Assembly (NCBI RefSeq): GCF_014897585.1
Contig: NZ_JABUXW010000006.1
Span: 1 to 64,000 of the forward strand
Direction of reading: 5' to 3'
Length of the DNA stretch: 64,000 bases
DNA from: Brachybacterium tyrofermentans
GTDB taxonomy: Bacteria; Actinomycetota; Actinomycetes; Actinomycetales; Dermabacteraceae
In this document: piece after piece, positions 34,184 through 42,803 of the stretch
Layout: each line of letters opens with the position of its first letter
How positions within the stretch are numbered: the stretch's first letter is position 1
Notes under the pieces: generated by a model
What the model saw: the letters and a program-made list of their open reading frames with translations, nothing else
Database searches by the model: none
Told to the model about the DNA's origin: nothing
Translations under genes and position numbers: made by a program

Positions 34184-37100
34184 ATGTGGAACCTCCTGCG
34201 CGGCAAGAAGCGCCCAGCCAGCACGACCGAGGACGCGGGCCGTCGCGACGACGCCCTGTCGAACCTGGCCCGTGAGCGTCGGGCCTCGGCGAGCACCGCC
34301 GCGCAGGCGGCCGACGGCGAGACCGACGATCACCGTGACGACGACCGTGCCGAGGGCGCTGGAACCGCTGCCGGGAGCGCGGGGGATGCGCAGGGCACAA
34401 GCCGCTACGACCTCGTCGTCGAGCCCCATCTCGACGATGTCGGCGCCGGGATCGCCCCGGAGCAGGATGAGGACGATCTCCCCTCCGAGCCCCGCGAGCA
34501 CCGCCCGCTCAGCCGTGAGGATCTGGTGGCCGACGCCCTGGACCGGTGGGCCCAGCAGATCACCGGCGGGGTCACCGCGCCGTCCTTCCTCACCCAGATC
34601 CGGGCCGGCTCGACCGTCCTCGAGCTCACCCACTCCCACCCCTCCGGGCTCGCCCAGCTGCTCGCCGGCCGCGGCCCGACGCGACTGTCGGCCCTGGTCC
34701 GCGAGGTCGGAGCCCTGGCCGATGCCCGGGCCCATGCCCGCACCATCCGCGAGATCGCGGAGCGGCATGCCGAGGAGATCGGGCTGACCACCTGCCATCT
34801 CGGGATCGGCGAGGCCACCTGGTTCCCCGAGGACGGCTCCGCGCCGATCCACGCCCCCGTGCTGGTGCGTCCGATCACCCTGAGCCTGCGCGGCAACGCC
34901 CGCGAGGACGTCGACCTCGAGGTCGACACGACCGCGGACCTGAACCCGGTGCTGCTGCGCTCCCTGCGAGAGGCCGGTGTCGCCGTCGACGCCCGCGCCC
35001 TGCTGGCCACCACCGACGGCTCCCACGGGTTCGACCCCAACCCTGTGCTCGACGCCTTCCGCTCGCTCGGCCAGCCGCTGCCCGGATTCCGCATCACCCA
35101 TGCACTCGTGGTCGGCAACCTCATGGACGCCGCCGGAACCGTCGGCGAGGACCTCGCGGCGGACCGACCCGACTGGGTCTCCTCCCCGCTGGTCGCCGCC
35201 CTCGCCGGGGACGCCGAGGCCCAGGCCGTCGTGCGCAGCGACGACGCGGACCAGGAGGTTCCCGAGGTCCCGGAGCACGAACTGGTCTCCGCCGTCGATC
35301 CCGACCATCGCGCCGTGCTCGCCCGGGTGCTCGCCGGCCAGGATCTCGCAGTGGCGGCGCCTCCGGGCAACGGCAGCCTCGATCTCGTCGTGGACCTCGC
35401 CGAGGAGCTCAACGCCCGCGGCCGCAGCGTGCTGGTCGTCTCCCAGCGCCGCCGCAACCTCGCACAGCTCGTCGCGACCGCGCAGCGCCGGGGCCTCGAG
35501 GAGCTCGTCTTCGACCTCTCCCCGGATCCGTCGCTCCAGCGCAACGCCTCTGCCGCACTGCTGCGCAGCCTGCGCCGCGCCGGCTCCCACGCGCTCGGCC
35601 CCGAGGACTCCGCACCGGCGGAGCTCGCGGAGATGCGGGACATCCTCGTGGGCCACGTCGAGGCGATGCACCGCCTCCAGCAGCCCTGGGATGCCTCCGC
35701 GCACGACGCGATCTCCGCGCTCGCCGCGCTGACCCGCCTGCGCCCCTCGCCGCGTACCCAGGTGCGGCTTCGCGCAGATGTCGCCGCGCAGATGATCGGC
35801 GCCGACCGGGACCGATACGCGAACGCCCTGCGGGAGGCCGCCGAGGTGGGCGTGCTGACCACCGGTCCAGAAGAGACCGCCTGGTACGGCGCCCCCATCA
35901 GCTCCGACACCCAGGCCGCCCGCGCCGAGGAGCTCGTCGACCACCTCCGCGAGGAGATCCTGCCGTCGCTGCGCGAGACCACGACGCAGACCGGTGACGA
36001 CCTCGGCCTCGCGGCCCCCGCCACCCTCCAGCAGCTCACGGAACGGCTGGGCCTGCTGGACCGCGTGCGAGTCCTGCTCGGCACCTTCCAGCCCGCAGTG
36101 TTCCGGGCCCCGCTGCCGGATCTCGTCGCCGCCACCGCCGACAAGGCCTGGCGCCTCGAGCACGGCGTGACGATGGGCTTCGGCCTGCGCCGCCGACTGC
36201 GGAAGGACGCCGCCTCCCTGCAGCGCCCCGCAGCGCTGTCCCCGGATCTGTATCGAGATCTCAGCGAGGCACGCCGTGTCGCCGACGAGTGGCATCGGGT
36301 GGCCACCGTCCCCGTCGCGTCCCCTGCCGCGCCGGAGACCTCCTCGGACTCGGCGGACCCGGCGGACCCGGCGGACCAGGTGGGCCCTGCCGACCCGAAG
36401 TCCTCTGCAGAGCTGGGGTCCCGTGCCGCGCCGAGTACCTCCACCACCTCTGGATCCGCCGGTTCGCCGTCGACGCCGGCGCTGCCGACAGATCTGGAGC
36501 AGGCGCATCGCACCGCGGAGCGCACCCAGAAGGTCCTCGACGAGCTGGCCGTGCTGCTGGACGGCACCGCCACCGGATCGGATCTGGCCCGCACCGACCT
36601 CGACGAGCTCGAGCGTCGGGTCGAGGCCCTCGCCGCGGACCGCGCCGACCTGGAGACCCTGCCGCGCCGCACCGAGCTGCTGCGCCGGCTCAGCTTCGAC
36701 GGGCTGGGGGACCTCGTCGAGGACCTCCGCACCCGCCGCGTCCCGGCGGAGCAGGTCGGCGCGGAGCTGGAGCTGTGCTGGTGGGGCAGCGTCCTCGAGC
36801 TGATCGCCGGCGCCGAGCCCACGATCTCCCAGTACGACGGGACCTCGCTGTCGGAAGTCGCCGAGCGCTTCCGTCGCCTGGACCACGAGGACCTCGACGG
36901 CGCGTCGGCCCGCGTGCATGCCGCGGCCGACGAGAACCGGGTGCGGACCATGAAGGCGTACCCGGACACCTCCCGTGCCGCGATCGCCGAGCTCGCCCGA
37001 TCCTCGACCGTCTCGATCCGGGACCTCGCCGCGAAGTACGAGGACATCCTCTTCGCCGCCCGCCCCACCTGGCTCGCCTCCCCGTACCTGGTCGCCCAGG

Positions 37101-39082
37101 TGCTCCCGCGCGGGCGCCACTTCGACGTGCTCATCGTGGCCGACGGCGGGCGCCTGCCCACCGCCGCCGCCCTGCCGTCGATCGTGCGCGCCGAGCAGAC
37201 CGTCGTGGTCGGCGACCCCCTCGAGTACGGCGGCGACGCCGCCCCGAGCCTTCTCGACGACATGCTGCGGATCGCCCCCCACATCGAGCTGCTGCGCGAT
37301 GCGCACCACGCCACCGAGGGCCTGCGCGGCTTCGCCCAGCGCCGGGCCCTGGTGGGCGAGGTCGCCGCGGTGCCCAGCCCCGTGGTGCCCGAGCAGGACC
37401 GGCTGATCGTGGTCGAGAACGGCCGCGGCCCCGTCACCGAGGGCATGGAGTACGTGGAGAGCACCGAGGCGGAGCTGCGCCGCGTGACGGACCTCGTCAT
37501 CGAGCATGCCCGCACCAGGCCCGAGCGCTCCCTCGCCGTGCTCACCTTCACGGAGGATCATGCGCGCCGGCTCATGGACCGGATCATGAACACCGTCTCC
37601 GTGATCCCGGCGCTGCGGGACTACTTCGATCCCGCCGCCCGCGAGGTGTTCACCGTGCTCCCGGCGGCGCAGGCCACCTCGATGGTGCGCGACGACATCA
37701 TCGTCTCCGTCGGCTTCGGGAAGACCCCGCACGGCCGTCTCCTGCACCGCTTCGGCCCGCTCTCCGAGGCCGGCGGTCGCAAGGCGCTCGCCACCGTGAT
37801 CACCCGTGCCCGCGGTCGCACCACCGTGGTGTCCTCGATCGACGTGCAGGATCTCGACCACGCCCGGCTGCGCAGCGAGGGCGCCCGCGATCTCCGCGCC
37901 ATGTTCTGGGTGCTGCGCGGAGGAGCCGACGTCGCCGTGGTCCCGCACGTCGCCGCGCTGACCGGCCGCGAGGATCCGATCGACCCGCCCGAGCTCGAGC
38001 AGCCCCGACAGGCACCCGCCGCCGCGGAGCAGACGGCCGATGCCGCGCCAGCTGGAGCTGCCGCTCCTGCTGAGGGCTCCGCTGGTGCTGCTGACGGCCT
38101 CGCTGGTGCTGCTGGTGGTTCCGTGCAGGACCCGACGCCGGACCTCTCGGACGAGGACCTCGACGCGGCCATCGCCGCGGCAATGGCCCGCAAGTCCGCG
38201 GACTCCCCGGACAGCGCAGACCCGGTTTCGGAGGCATCCGTCGAGCCCACCGAGCAGGCCGATTCCGGATCCGGCCAGGCGCCGGGCGCCGAGGTTCTCG
38301 CCGGCGGCGAGGGCCCCTCCGAGGGTGAGGGCCTGGTCGCCGACTGGACCGCGCCCGGTGGCGGGAGCGTTCCGGCCGACGAGAACGCCCGTCCCGGCGA
38401 GAACCACTCTGCCGACGAGAACATCGCTGCTGAGGAGACCATCGCTGCCGACGAGAGCCCGGAGCCGGTCGTCCCACGGCAGCTGGAGACCGACGCTCTC
38501 GTGCGAGATCTCGCCGATCGGCTGTGGCGGCTGGGGCTGCTGGTGGAGAGCGACTTCGGTCTCTCCTCCGACCGTATCGAGCTCGCCCTCGGCCATCCGG
38601 ACATGCCGGGAAGGCTCCTGGTCGCGGTCGACACCGACGGGGCCCGCTATGTCGGCACCGCCAGCCAGCGTGAGCGCGACCGCCTGCGGGCCGAGCGGCT
38701 CGAGGCGGCCGGCTGGGCGACCGAGCGGGTCTGGTCTTGGGCGCTGTTCATCGACCCCGACGGCGAGGCCGAGCGGATCCGCCGGGCCGTCGAGCGGGCT
38801 CTGCGTCTCGTCCAGTCCGAGGAGCTCTCCGAGTCCCCGAAGGGGGTGGGGACCGTGCGGCATCGCCTGCCGCGCCCGCAGATCCCTGCCGGCCACCAGC
38901 TCTCCTTCTACTCGAGCGAGGACTTCGACGCGATCGTGGAGTTCATCTGCTCGGACGGTCGTGCCCGGCTCGAGGAGCACCTGGCCACCGAGGTGCGCAG
39001 CTTCCTCGGCTTCGAGCAGCGCTCAGTGCTGCTGGACGTCTCCGTCTCCAGCGCGATCCGTCGCTACCAGGAGCGGCAGTGA
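34184..39082 (+). CDS. DUF4011/SF1 helicase-related protein with degenerate ATPase motifs and C-terminal Vsr-like nuclease domain
   Basis: This is a 1632-residue protein. Residues 1-100 are charged and disordered. About 110-380 resembles DUF4011 (for example CHLGIGEATWF and APVLVRPITLSL). The SF1 helicase core follows, but its key motifs are lost. Where GPPGTGKS is expected there is APPGNGSL (392-399), where DEAS is expected there is ADGG (986-989), and where GDPKQLPP is expected there is GDPLEYGG (1010-1017). Later core sequence is kept: SVGFGKTPHGRLLHRFGPL from residue 1175 and TRARGRTTVV. After a low-complexity Ala/Gly/Glu linker (about 1275-1425) comes an MTES_1575-type, Vsr-like nuclease domain with E1466 in IELAL, D1485 in DTDG, RERDRLRAERL and ERVWSW. 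A further Ala/Ser/Asp/Pro insert lies near residues 710-765. The ATG 34184 follows a borderline leaderless element, TAGCGT plus 8 bases. Confidence 0.85.
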   Translation: MWNLLRGKKRPASTTEDAGRRDDALSNLARERRASASTAAQAADGETDDHRDDDRAEGAGTAAGSAGDAQGTSRYDLVVEPHLDDVGAGIAPEQDEDDLPSEPREHRPLSREDLVADALDRWAQQITGGVTAPSFLTQIRAGSTVLELTHSHPSGLAQLLAGRGPTRLSALVREVGALADARAHARTIREIAERHAEEIGLTTCHLGIGEATWFPEDGSAPIHAPVLVRPITLSLRGNAREDVDLEVDTTADLNPVLLRSLREAGVAVDARALLATTDGSHGFDPNPVLDAFRSLGQPLPGFRITHALVVGNLMDAAGTVGEDLAADRPDWVSSPLVAALAGDAEAQAVVRSDDADQEVPEVPEHELVSAVDPDHRAVLARVLAGQDLAVAAPPGNGSLDLVVDLAEELNARGRSVLVVSQRRRNLAQLVATAQRRGLEELVFDLSPDPSLQRNASAALLRSLRRAGSHALGPEDSAPAELAEMRDILVGHVEAMHRLQQPWDASAHDAISALAALTRLRPSPRTQVRLRADVAAQMIGADRDRYANALREAAEVGVLTTGPEETAWYGAPISSDTQAARAEELVDHLREEILPSLRETTTQTGDDLGLAAPATLQQLTERLGLLDRVRVLLGTFQPAVFRAPLPDLVAATADKAWRLEHGVTMGFGLRRRLRKDAASLQRPAALSPDLYRDLSEARRVADEWHRVATVPVASPAAPETSSDSADPADPADQVGPADPKSSAELGSRAAPSTSTTSGSAGSPSTPALPTDLEQAHRTAERTQKVLDELAVLLDGTATGSDLARTDLDELERRVEALAADRADLETLPRRTELLRRLSFDGLGDLVEDLRTRRVPAEQVGAELELCWWGSVLELIAGAEPTISQYDGTSLSEVAERFRRLDHEDLDGASARVHAAADENRVRTMKAYPDTSRAAIAELARSSTVSIRDLAAKYEDILFAARPTWLASPYLVAQVLPRGRHFDVLIVADGGRLPTAAALPSIVRAEQTVVVGDPLEYGGDAAPSLLDDMLRIAPHIELLRDAHHATEGLRGFAQRRALVGEVAAVPSPVVPEQDRLIVVENGRGPVTEGMEYVESTEAELRRVTDLVIEHARTRPERSLAVLTFTEDHARRLMDRIMNTVSVIPALRDYFDPAAREVFTVLPAAQATSMVRDDIIVSVGFGKTPHGRLLHRFGPLSEAGGRKALATVITRARGRTTVVSSIDVQDLDHARLRSEGARDLRAMFWVLRGGADVAVVPHVAALTGREDPIDPPELEQPRQAPAAAEQTADAAPAGAAAPAEGSAGAADGLAGAAGGSVQDPTPDLSDEDLDAAIAAAMARKSADSPDSADPVSEASVEPTEQADSGSGQAPGAEVLAGGEGPSEGEGLVADWTAPGGGSVPADENARPGENHSADENIAAEETIAADESPEPVVPRQLETDALVRDLADRLWRLGLLVESDFGLSSDRIELALGHPDMPGRLLVAVDTDGARYVGTASQRERDRLRAERLEAAGWATERVWSWALFIDPDGEAERIRRAVERALRLVQSEELSESPKGVGTVRHRLPRPQIPAGHQLSFYSSEDFDAIVEFICSDGRARLEEHLATEVRSFLGFEQRSVLLDVSVSSAIRRYQERQ

Positions 39083-39360
39083 CCGAGCAGGGCTCCGGGA
39101 CCCCTGACGCCTCACGGCCCGCTCAGACCCCGCGCGTCGCCGGTTCTGCGGCCCGCCGGCGGGTCGTGATCTCCTCGGTGACCGGCAAGCCGATCCCCTG
39201 GGACGACGAGACCCCCACCGAGCGGCCGGCGACCTCGCAGGAGCGCCGGCCGGTGCTGCCGAACCGGGTCGCGGGGGATGCCCCGGATCCTGGGGCCGAC
39301 GAGTCCAACGACGCGCGGATCGCCGGCGACGTGCCCCCGCACTGGGGCCGCGGACGCTGA
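39079..39360 (+). CDS. Small protein coupled to the helicase-nuclease gene
   Basis: The start GTG 39079 overlaps the TGA of the large gene (GTGA), so translation is coupled. The 93-residue product is Pro/Arg/Asp-rich and mostly disordered. It has one hydrophobic-polar core RRRVVISSVTGKPIPWDDE that looks like a short linear motif. I know of no family. The tight overlap suggests it is made with, and perhaps binds, the helicase-like protein. Confidence 0.65.
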   Translation: MTEQGSGTPDASRPAQTPRVAGSAARRRVVISSVTGKPIPWDDETPTERPATSQERRPVLPNRVAGDAPDPGADESNDARIAGDVPPHWGRGR

Positions 39361-39479
39361 CCTGCCCGCAGGAGTCGGGCGGCTGTGGGAATCGCCGGCT
39401 GTGCAGCTGCGTGGCCGGTGGGGCTATGCGGCAGCGCGGGTATGAGGCCGGCGACGCTTCGTGGTCGGTGAGGCCGTGC

Positions 39480-39959
39480 TCAGTGCTCGAGGACCGTCAG
39501 TTGCTCGTCGGCCGTCGGCTCCTCGAGGAGCCCGGCGAGATGCTGGTTGCCCGCGAGGTCGATGCGATGGGCGAACGTGGCGCCGGACGCCTCCCGCTGC
39601 TCCGCGCGCCGGGTGGACTCCTCGAGCGAGGTGGACAGGCGATGCAGCACGACCTCCGCTCCGATGGTCGCGGCATGGTCCCGGGCCCACGACCGGCGGG
39701 CGCGCGACCAGCAGTTCCAGTCCAGCACCACGTCCACGCCCGAGCGCAGCACCTGCTCGGCGATCGACCAGATCAACTCGCGCACCATCTCGGCACGGTC
39801 GCCATAGGCAGGATCGTCGATCGAGAGTTCCGGGTGCAGGCGCAGCATCCACTCGTCGAGCGTGAAGCGCACCGCAGGACACCGCTTCTGGAGCTGCCGG
39901 GCCAGTGTGGATTTCCCGGAGCCGGACAGTCCGTACAGCAGGTGAAGGCGACCACTCAT
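39480..39959 (-). CDS. Small P-loop kinase (AAA_33/zeta-toxin-like)
   Basis: This 159-residue single-domain kinase has Walker A GLSGSGKS at residues 10-17, followed by LARQLQKRCPAVRFTLDEWMLRLHPE and a second Asp in VDVVLDWNCWSRARRSWARDHA. The layout is that of AAA_33 ATP-binding proteins such as small metabolite or antibiotic kinases. Zeta-like toxins are distant relatives, but no antitoxin is present. ATG 39959 fits a leaderless promoter. It is divergent from the PopT gene with only 49 bases between starts. Confidence 0.82.
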   Translation of the reverse strand: MSGRLHLLYGLSGSGKSTLARQLQKRCPAVRFTLDEWMLRLHPELSIDDPAYGDRAEMVRELIWSIAEQVLRSGVDVVLDWNCWSRARRSWARDHAATIGAEVVLHRLSTSLEESTRRAEQREASGATFAHRIDLAGNQHLAGLLEEPTADEQLTVLEH

Positions 39960-39966
39960 GCCCGTG

Positions 39967-39972
39967 ACTCTA
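39967..39972 (-). promoter_or_regulatory. -10 element TAGAGT, leaderless start at 39959
   Basis: On the minus strand TAGAGT, seven bases, then ATG 39959. It lies 23 bp from the divergent -10 at 39996-40001. Confidence 0.6.
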
Positions 39973-39995
39973 GATGTGTTCTGCCGGCGGCTCCG

Positions 39996-40001
39996 TAAGC
40001 T
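39996..40001 (+). promoter_or_regulatory. -10 element TAAGCT, leaderless start at 40009
   Basis: TAAGCT, seven bases, then ATG 40009. Any -35 region would lie inside the divergent kinase promoter. Confidence 0.6.
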
Positions 40002-40008
40002 GTCCTGC

Positions 40009-40992
40009 ATGACGGATGCCTCCCCGAATGTCGCACCCGACCGCACGCCGGGCGGCACCACCGCCCGCGGGACGGCGTCGGCGCAGCGCCCTGACCAGTC
40101 GACGCACCGCAACCCCCTGGGGAACCTGCTGCGTGGCGCCCTCATCGGGGTGGTCGAGACGGTCCCCGGGGTCAGCGGAGGCACCGTCGCCCTGGTCACC
40201 GGCATCTACGACGAGCTGATCGGCGCCGGACACCACCTCACGCGCGCCATGGGTCGACTTCTGCTCGGCCCCGATCGTCGGGCGGGGCTGCGCGAGCATC
40301 TCGGCGCGGTCCCCTGGATCCTCGTGATCCCGCTGGTGATCGGGATGGGGGCCGCGGTGCTCACCGTCGCCGGCCCCGTCTCCGGCCTGGTCGAGACCCA
40401 CCCGCAGACCATGCGCGCCCTGTTCCTCGGTCTTGTGCTCGGCTCGGTGCTCGTGCCGATCCGCCTGTCCGGGGGGTCCTGGCGCGGCCCCGAGCTGCTG
40501 CGCTTCGCCCTCGGCGCGGTCGCCGGGCTGGCGATCACCTCCCTCCCCAGCGGGGCCCTGGAGCCGAGCCCGTGGATCATCGCCCCAGCCGCGGCGATCG
40601 CCATCTGCGCCCTCGTGCTGCCGGGGATGTCCGGCTCCTTCATCCTGCTCAGCCTCGGCCTCTACCAGCCGACTCTTCAAGCCATCGAGGAGCGCGACCT
40701 CGGCTATATCGCCTGGTTCGGGCTGTGGGCCTGCGTGGGTCTCGTCGTGATCGTGAAGCTCATGCGCCGCCTGCTGACCCGCCATCACCGCGGCACCATG
40801 GTCGTGCTCGCCGGCGTCATGATCGGCGCACTGCGCAGCCTCTGGCCGTGGCAGGAGAGCTCCGGGGCGCTGCGCGCCCCCGCGAGCGACTGGCCGCTGC
40901 TGCTGGGCATCGCGGTGCTCGGGGTGCTCGCCGTGCAGCTGCTCGTCCTCGTCGAGGCACGGACGGCCGCCCGGCCCGCAGCGACCGCCTGA
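40009..40992 (+). CDS. popT: DUF368-family undecaprenyl phosphate translocase (PopT type)
   Basis: The 327-residue product has the DUF368 signature GALIGVVETVPGVSGGTVALVTGIYDELI near residue 45 and a second related repeat IAICALVLPGMSGSFILLSLGLYQP near residue 200. This gives the inverted-repeat layout with about nine helices. DUF368 proteins (PopT) return undecaprenyl phosphate from the outer to the inner leaflet for reuse in cell-wall synthesis. The first 40 residues are disordered. The alternative flippase UptA (DedA family) is not seen here. ATG 40009 is favoured by the leaderless promoter and by the family start. Confidence 0.88.
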   Translation: MTDASPNVAPDRTPGGTTARGTASAQRPDQSTHRNPLGNLLRGALIGVVETVPGVSGGTVALVTGIYDELIGAGHHLTRAMGRLLLGPDRRAGLREHLGAVPWILVIPLVIGMGAAVLTVAGPVSGLVETHPQTMRALFLGLVLGSVLVPIRLSGGSWRGPELLRFALGAVAGLAITSLPSGALEPSPWIIAPAAAIAICALVLPGMSGSFILLSLGLYQPTLQAIEERDLGYIAWFGLWACVGLVVIVKLMRRLLTRHHRGTMVVLAGVMIGALRSLWPWQESSGALRAPASDWPLLLGIAVLGVLAVQLLVLVEARTAARPAATA

Positions 40993-41034
40993 TCAGCCAC
41001 CGGGCTGGCCCGCTCGCCCCGATAGCGCGGGCCG

Positions 41035-41040
41035 TACGCT
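41035..41040 (+). promoter_or_regulatory. -10 element TACGCT, leaderless start at 41048
   Basis: TACGCT, seven bases, then ATG 41048. Confidence 0.6.
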
Positions 41041-41047
41041 GGTCAGC

Positions 41048-41962
41048 ATGAACGACTCCACGCCACAGCCCACCTCCACCGCGCCCGAGCAGGACCCCAC
41101 ACAGGATCCTGCCCAGGGCACGTCCCCGGACTCTGCACGTTCCTCCGCGCGCGACGTCGTCGGCGTGCGGGTCGCCGTCATCGGGGCCGGCAACATGGGC
41201 GGGCCCGTGGCCCGCAGCTTCCTCGCGGCCGGCGTGCGCGGAGAGGACCTGCGGATCGCGAACTCCACCACGACCAGCAGCGAGCGCGCGGCCCAGGAGC
41301 TCGGGGCGAGCGCCGCCTCACGCGCCGAGGCGCTCGAGGGGGCCGACGTGGTCGTGCTCGGGGTGAAGCCCTACCAGATCCTCGATCTGGCCGCCGAGAT
41401 CGGCGAGCAGCTGCCAGGCAGCGCCCTCGTGATCTCGCTGGCCGCCGGCATCACGCTGGACCGCATCCAGGAGGCGCTGCCCGGCGGCGCCGCCGTCATG
41501 CGCGCCATGCCGAACACCCCGATCTCCGTGGGGGAGGGCGCCGTGGGCCTGATGCGCGGCAGCGCCGTCACCGAGCAGCAGCACGAGCTCGTTCACGGCC
41601 TGTTCTCCCGCGCCGGCGTGGTCGTCGACATCACCGAGGAGCAGGTGCACGCGTTCATCGGTGCCGCGGGCTCCCTCTCGGCCTTCGTGTTCGCGATCAT
41701 CGAGTCCATGACCGATGAGGCCGTGCGCCTGGGCCTGAAGCGCGATCTCGCCGATTCGCTGGTGCAGCAGACGGTGCGCGGAGCGGCGACCATGCTCCTG
41801 GAGAGCGGGATGCACGCGGCCGTGGCGAAGAACGGTGTCTCCAGCCCTGGCGGCACCACCGTGCAGGGCCTCGCGGCCCTCGAACGGGAGGGTGTGCGCT
41901 CCGGCGTCGCCGCCGCGATGGCTGCCGCCGCCGAGGCCTCGCGGGAGATGAGCAGGGGCTGA
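41048..41962 (+). CDS. proC: Pyrroline-5-carboxylate reductase
   Basis: This enzyme catalyses the last step of proline synthesis, NAD(P)H-dependent reduction of pyrroline-5-carboxylate. In 304 residues, a polar N-terminal extension of about 38 residues precedes the Rossmann motif VAVIGAGNMGGPVARSFLAAG. VVLGVKPYQI, MRAMPNTPISVGEGAVGLM and the P5CR signature VSSPGGTTVQGLAALEREGV follow. All core motifs are intact. It stands alone, away from proA/proB. Confidence 0.95.
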   Translation: MNDSTPQPTSTAPEQDPTQDPAQGTSPDSARSSARDVVGVRVAVIGAGNMGGPVARSFLAAGVRGEDLRIANSTTTSSERAAQELGASAASRAEALEGADVVVLGVKPYQILDLAAEIGEQLPGSALVISLAAGITLDRIQEALPGGAAVMRAMPNTPISVGEGAVGLMRGSAVTEQQHELVHGLFSRAGVVVDITEEQVHAFIGAAGSLSAFVFAIIESMTDEAVRLGLKRDLADSLVQQTVRGAATMLLESGMHAAVAKNGVSSPGGTTVQGLAALEREGVRSGVAAAMAAAAEASREMSRG

Positions 41963-42048
41963 GGGCCCGGCCGGCGGATCGTCGTCGGCCGCCGCAGTCA
42001 CCGGCTGCGGTCGCCTGCTGCCGCCACCCGCTGCCGCCGTCGTCGCCG

Positions 42049-42714
42049 TCAGGGGCGGTTGGAGAACTTCTCGATCAGGTGGGTGTGGCCGGAGACGATC
42101 ACCAGATCATGCGCGGCGACCATGGTCTCCGGCACGGCATAGGTGAAGTCCTTGCCCGGCGACTTCACCCCCACCACGGTGACCCCGAACTTCGCACGGA
42201 TGTCGGACTCGGCGAGCGTCCGGCCCTGCACCTCGCGGGGCGGTCGCATCTTGACGATCGCGAAGCCGTCGTCGAACTCGATGAAGTCCATCAGCCGGCC
42301 GTTGACCAGGTGCGCGACACGCTTGCCGGCATCGGCCTCGGGATAGACCACGTGATGGCACCCGATACGCTGCAGGATCCGCCCGTGCGCGGCGGAGATG
42401 GCCTTCGCCCAGATCACCGGCTTCCCGAAATCGACGAGATTCGCGGCGATCAGCACGCTGGCCTCGATGGAGGTGCCCACGCCCACCACGGCGAGGGAGA
42501 AGTCGCCGCCGCCGACCTGGTCGAGCACCTCGGGCTGGGTGGCATCGGCCCGCACCACATGGGTGAGCTGGCCGGAGTACTTCTGGACCAGCTCCTCGTT
42601 GGTGTCGATCGCGAGCACCTCGGTGCCCAGCTTCTCCAGCGTCAGAGCGATCGAGGCACCGAATCGGCCCAGACCGATGACGAGCACCCCTTCGTCGCGC
42701 GCACCGCGTGGCAT
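42049..42714 (-). CDS. TrkA-type potassium channel regulatory subunit
   Basis: This 221-residue KtrA/TrkA-like cytoplasmic protein has an N-terminal RCK_N Rossmann domain (VLVIGLGRFGASIALTLEKLG, then IDTNEELVQKY) that binds nucleotides and gates the TrkH channel. The C-terminal RCK_C domain spans about residues 138-221. The start ATG 42714 has a strong GGAGGAGGAGAG. It lies downstream of the trkH-like gene on the same strand. Confidence 0.93.
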   Translation of the reverse strand: MPRGARDEGVLVIGLGRFGASIALTLEKLGTEVLAIDTNEELVQKYSGQLTHVVRADATQPEVLDQVGGGDFSLAVVGVGTSIEASVLIAANLVDFGKPVIWAKAISAAHGRILQRIGCHHVVYPEADAGKRVAHLVNGRLMDFIEFDDGFAIVKMRPPREVQGRTLAESDIRAKFGVTVVGVKSPGKDFTYAVPETMVAAHDLVIVSGHTHLIEKFSNRP

Positions 42715-42803
42715 CTCTCCTCCTCCGTCCCGGCGGGTCACGCGGGGATCCGCGGGCCGGGCGGGCACAGTCTACGGTCGCGCCGGGCCGGTGGGAGCCT
42801 GGA

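Noticed and set aside
34031..38980. A 1649-codon open frame antisense to the helicase-related gene
   Set aside because: It is the mirror of a GC-rich coding strand with third-position G/C bias. Its translation is Arg/Gly/Gln-rich low complexity with no recognisable domain, and the plus-strand frame has clear family motifs.
39480..39959. Zeta-toxin assignment for the small kinase
   Set aside because: The P-loop layout is shared by many AAA_33 kinases, no epsilon-type antitoxin gene is adjacent, and the divergent neighbour is a lipid-carrier translocase.
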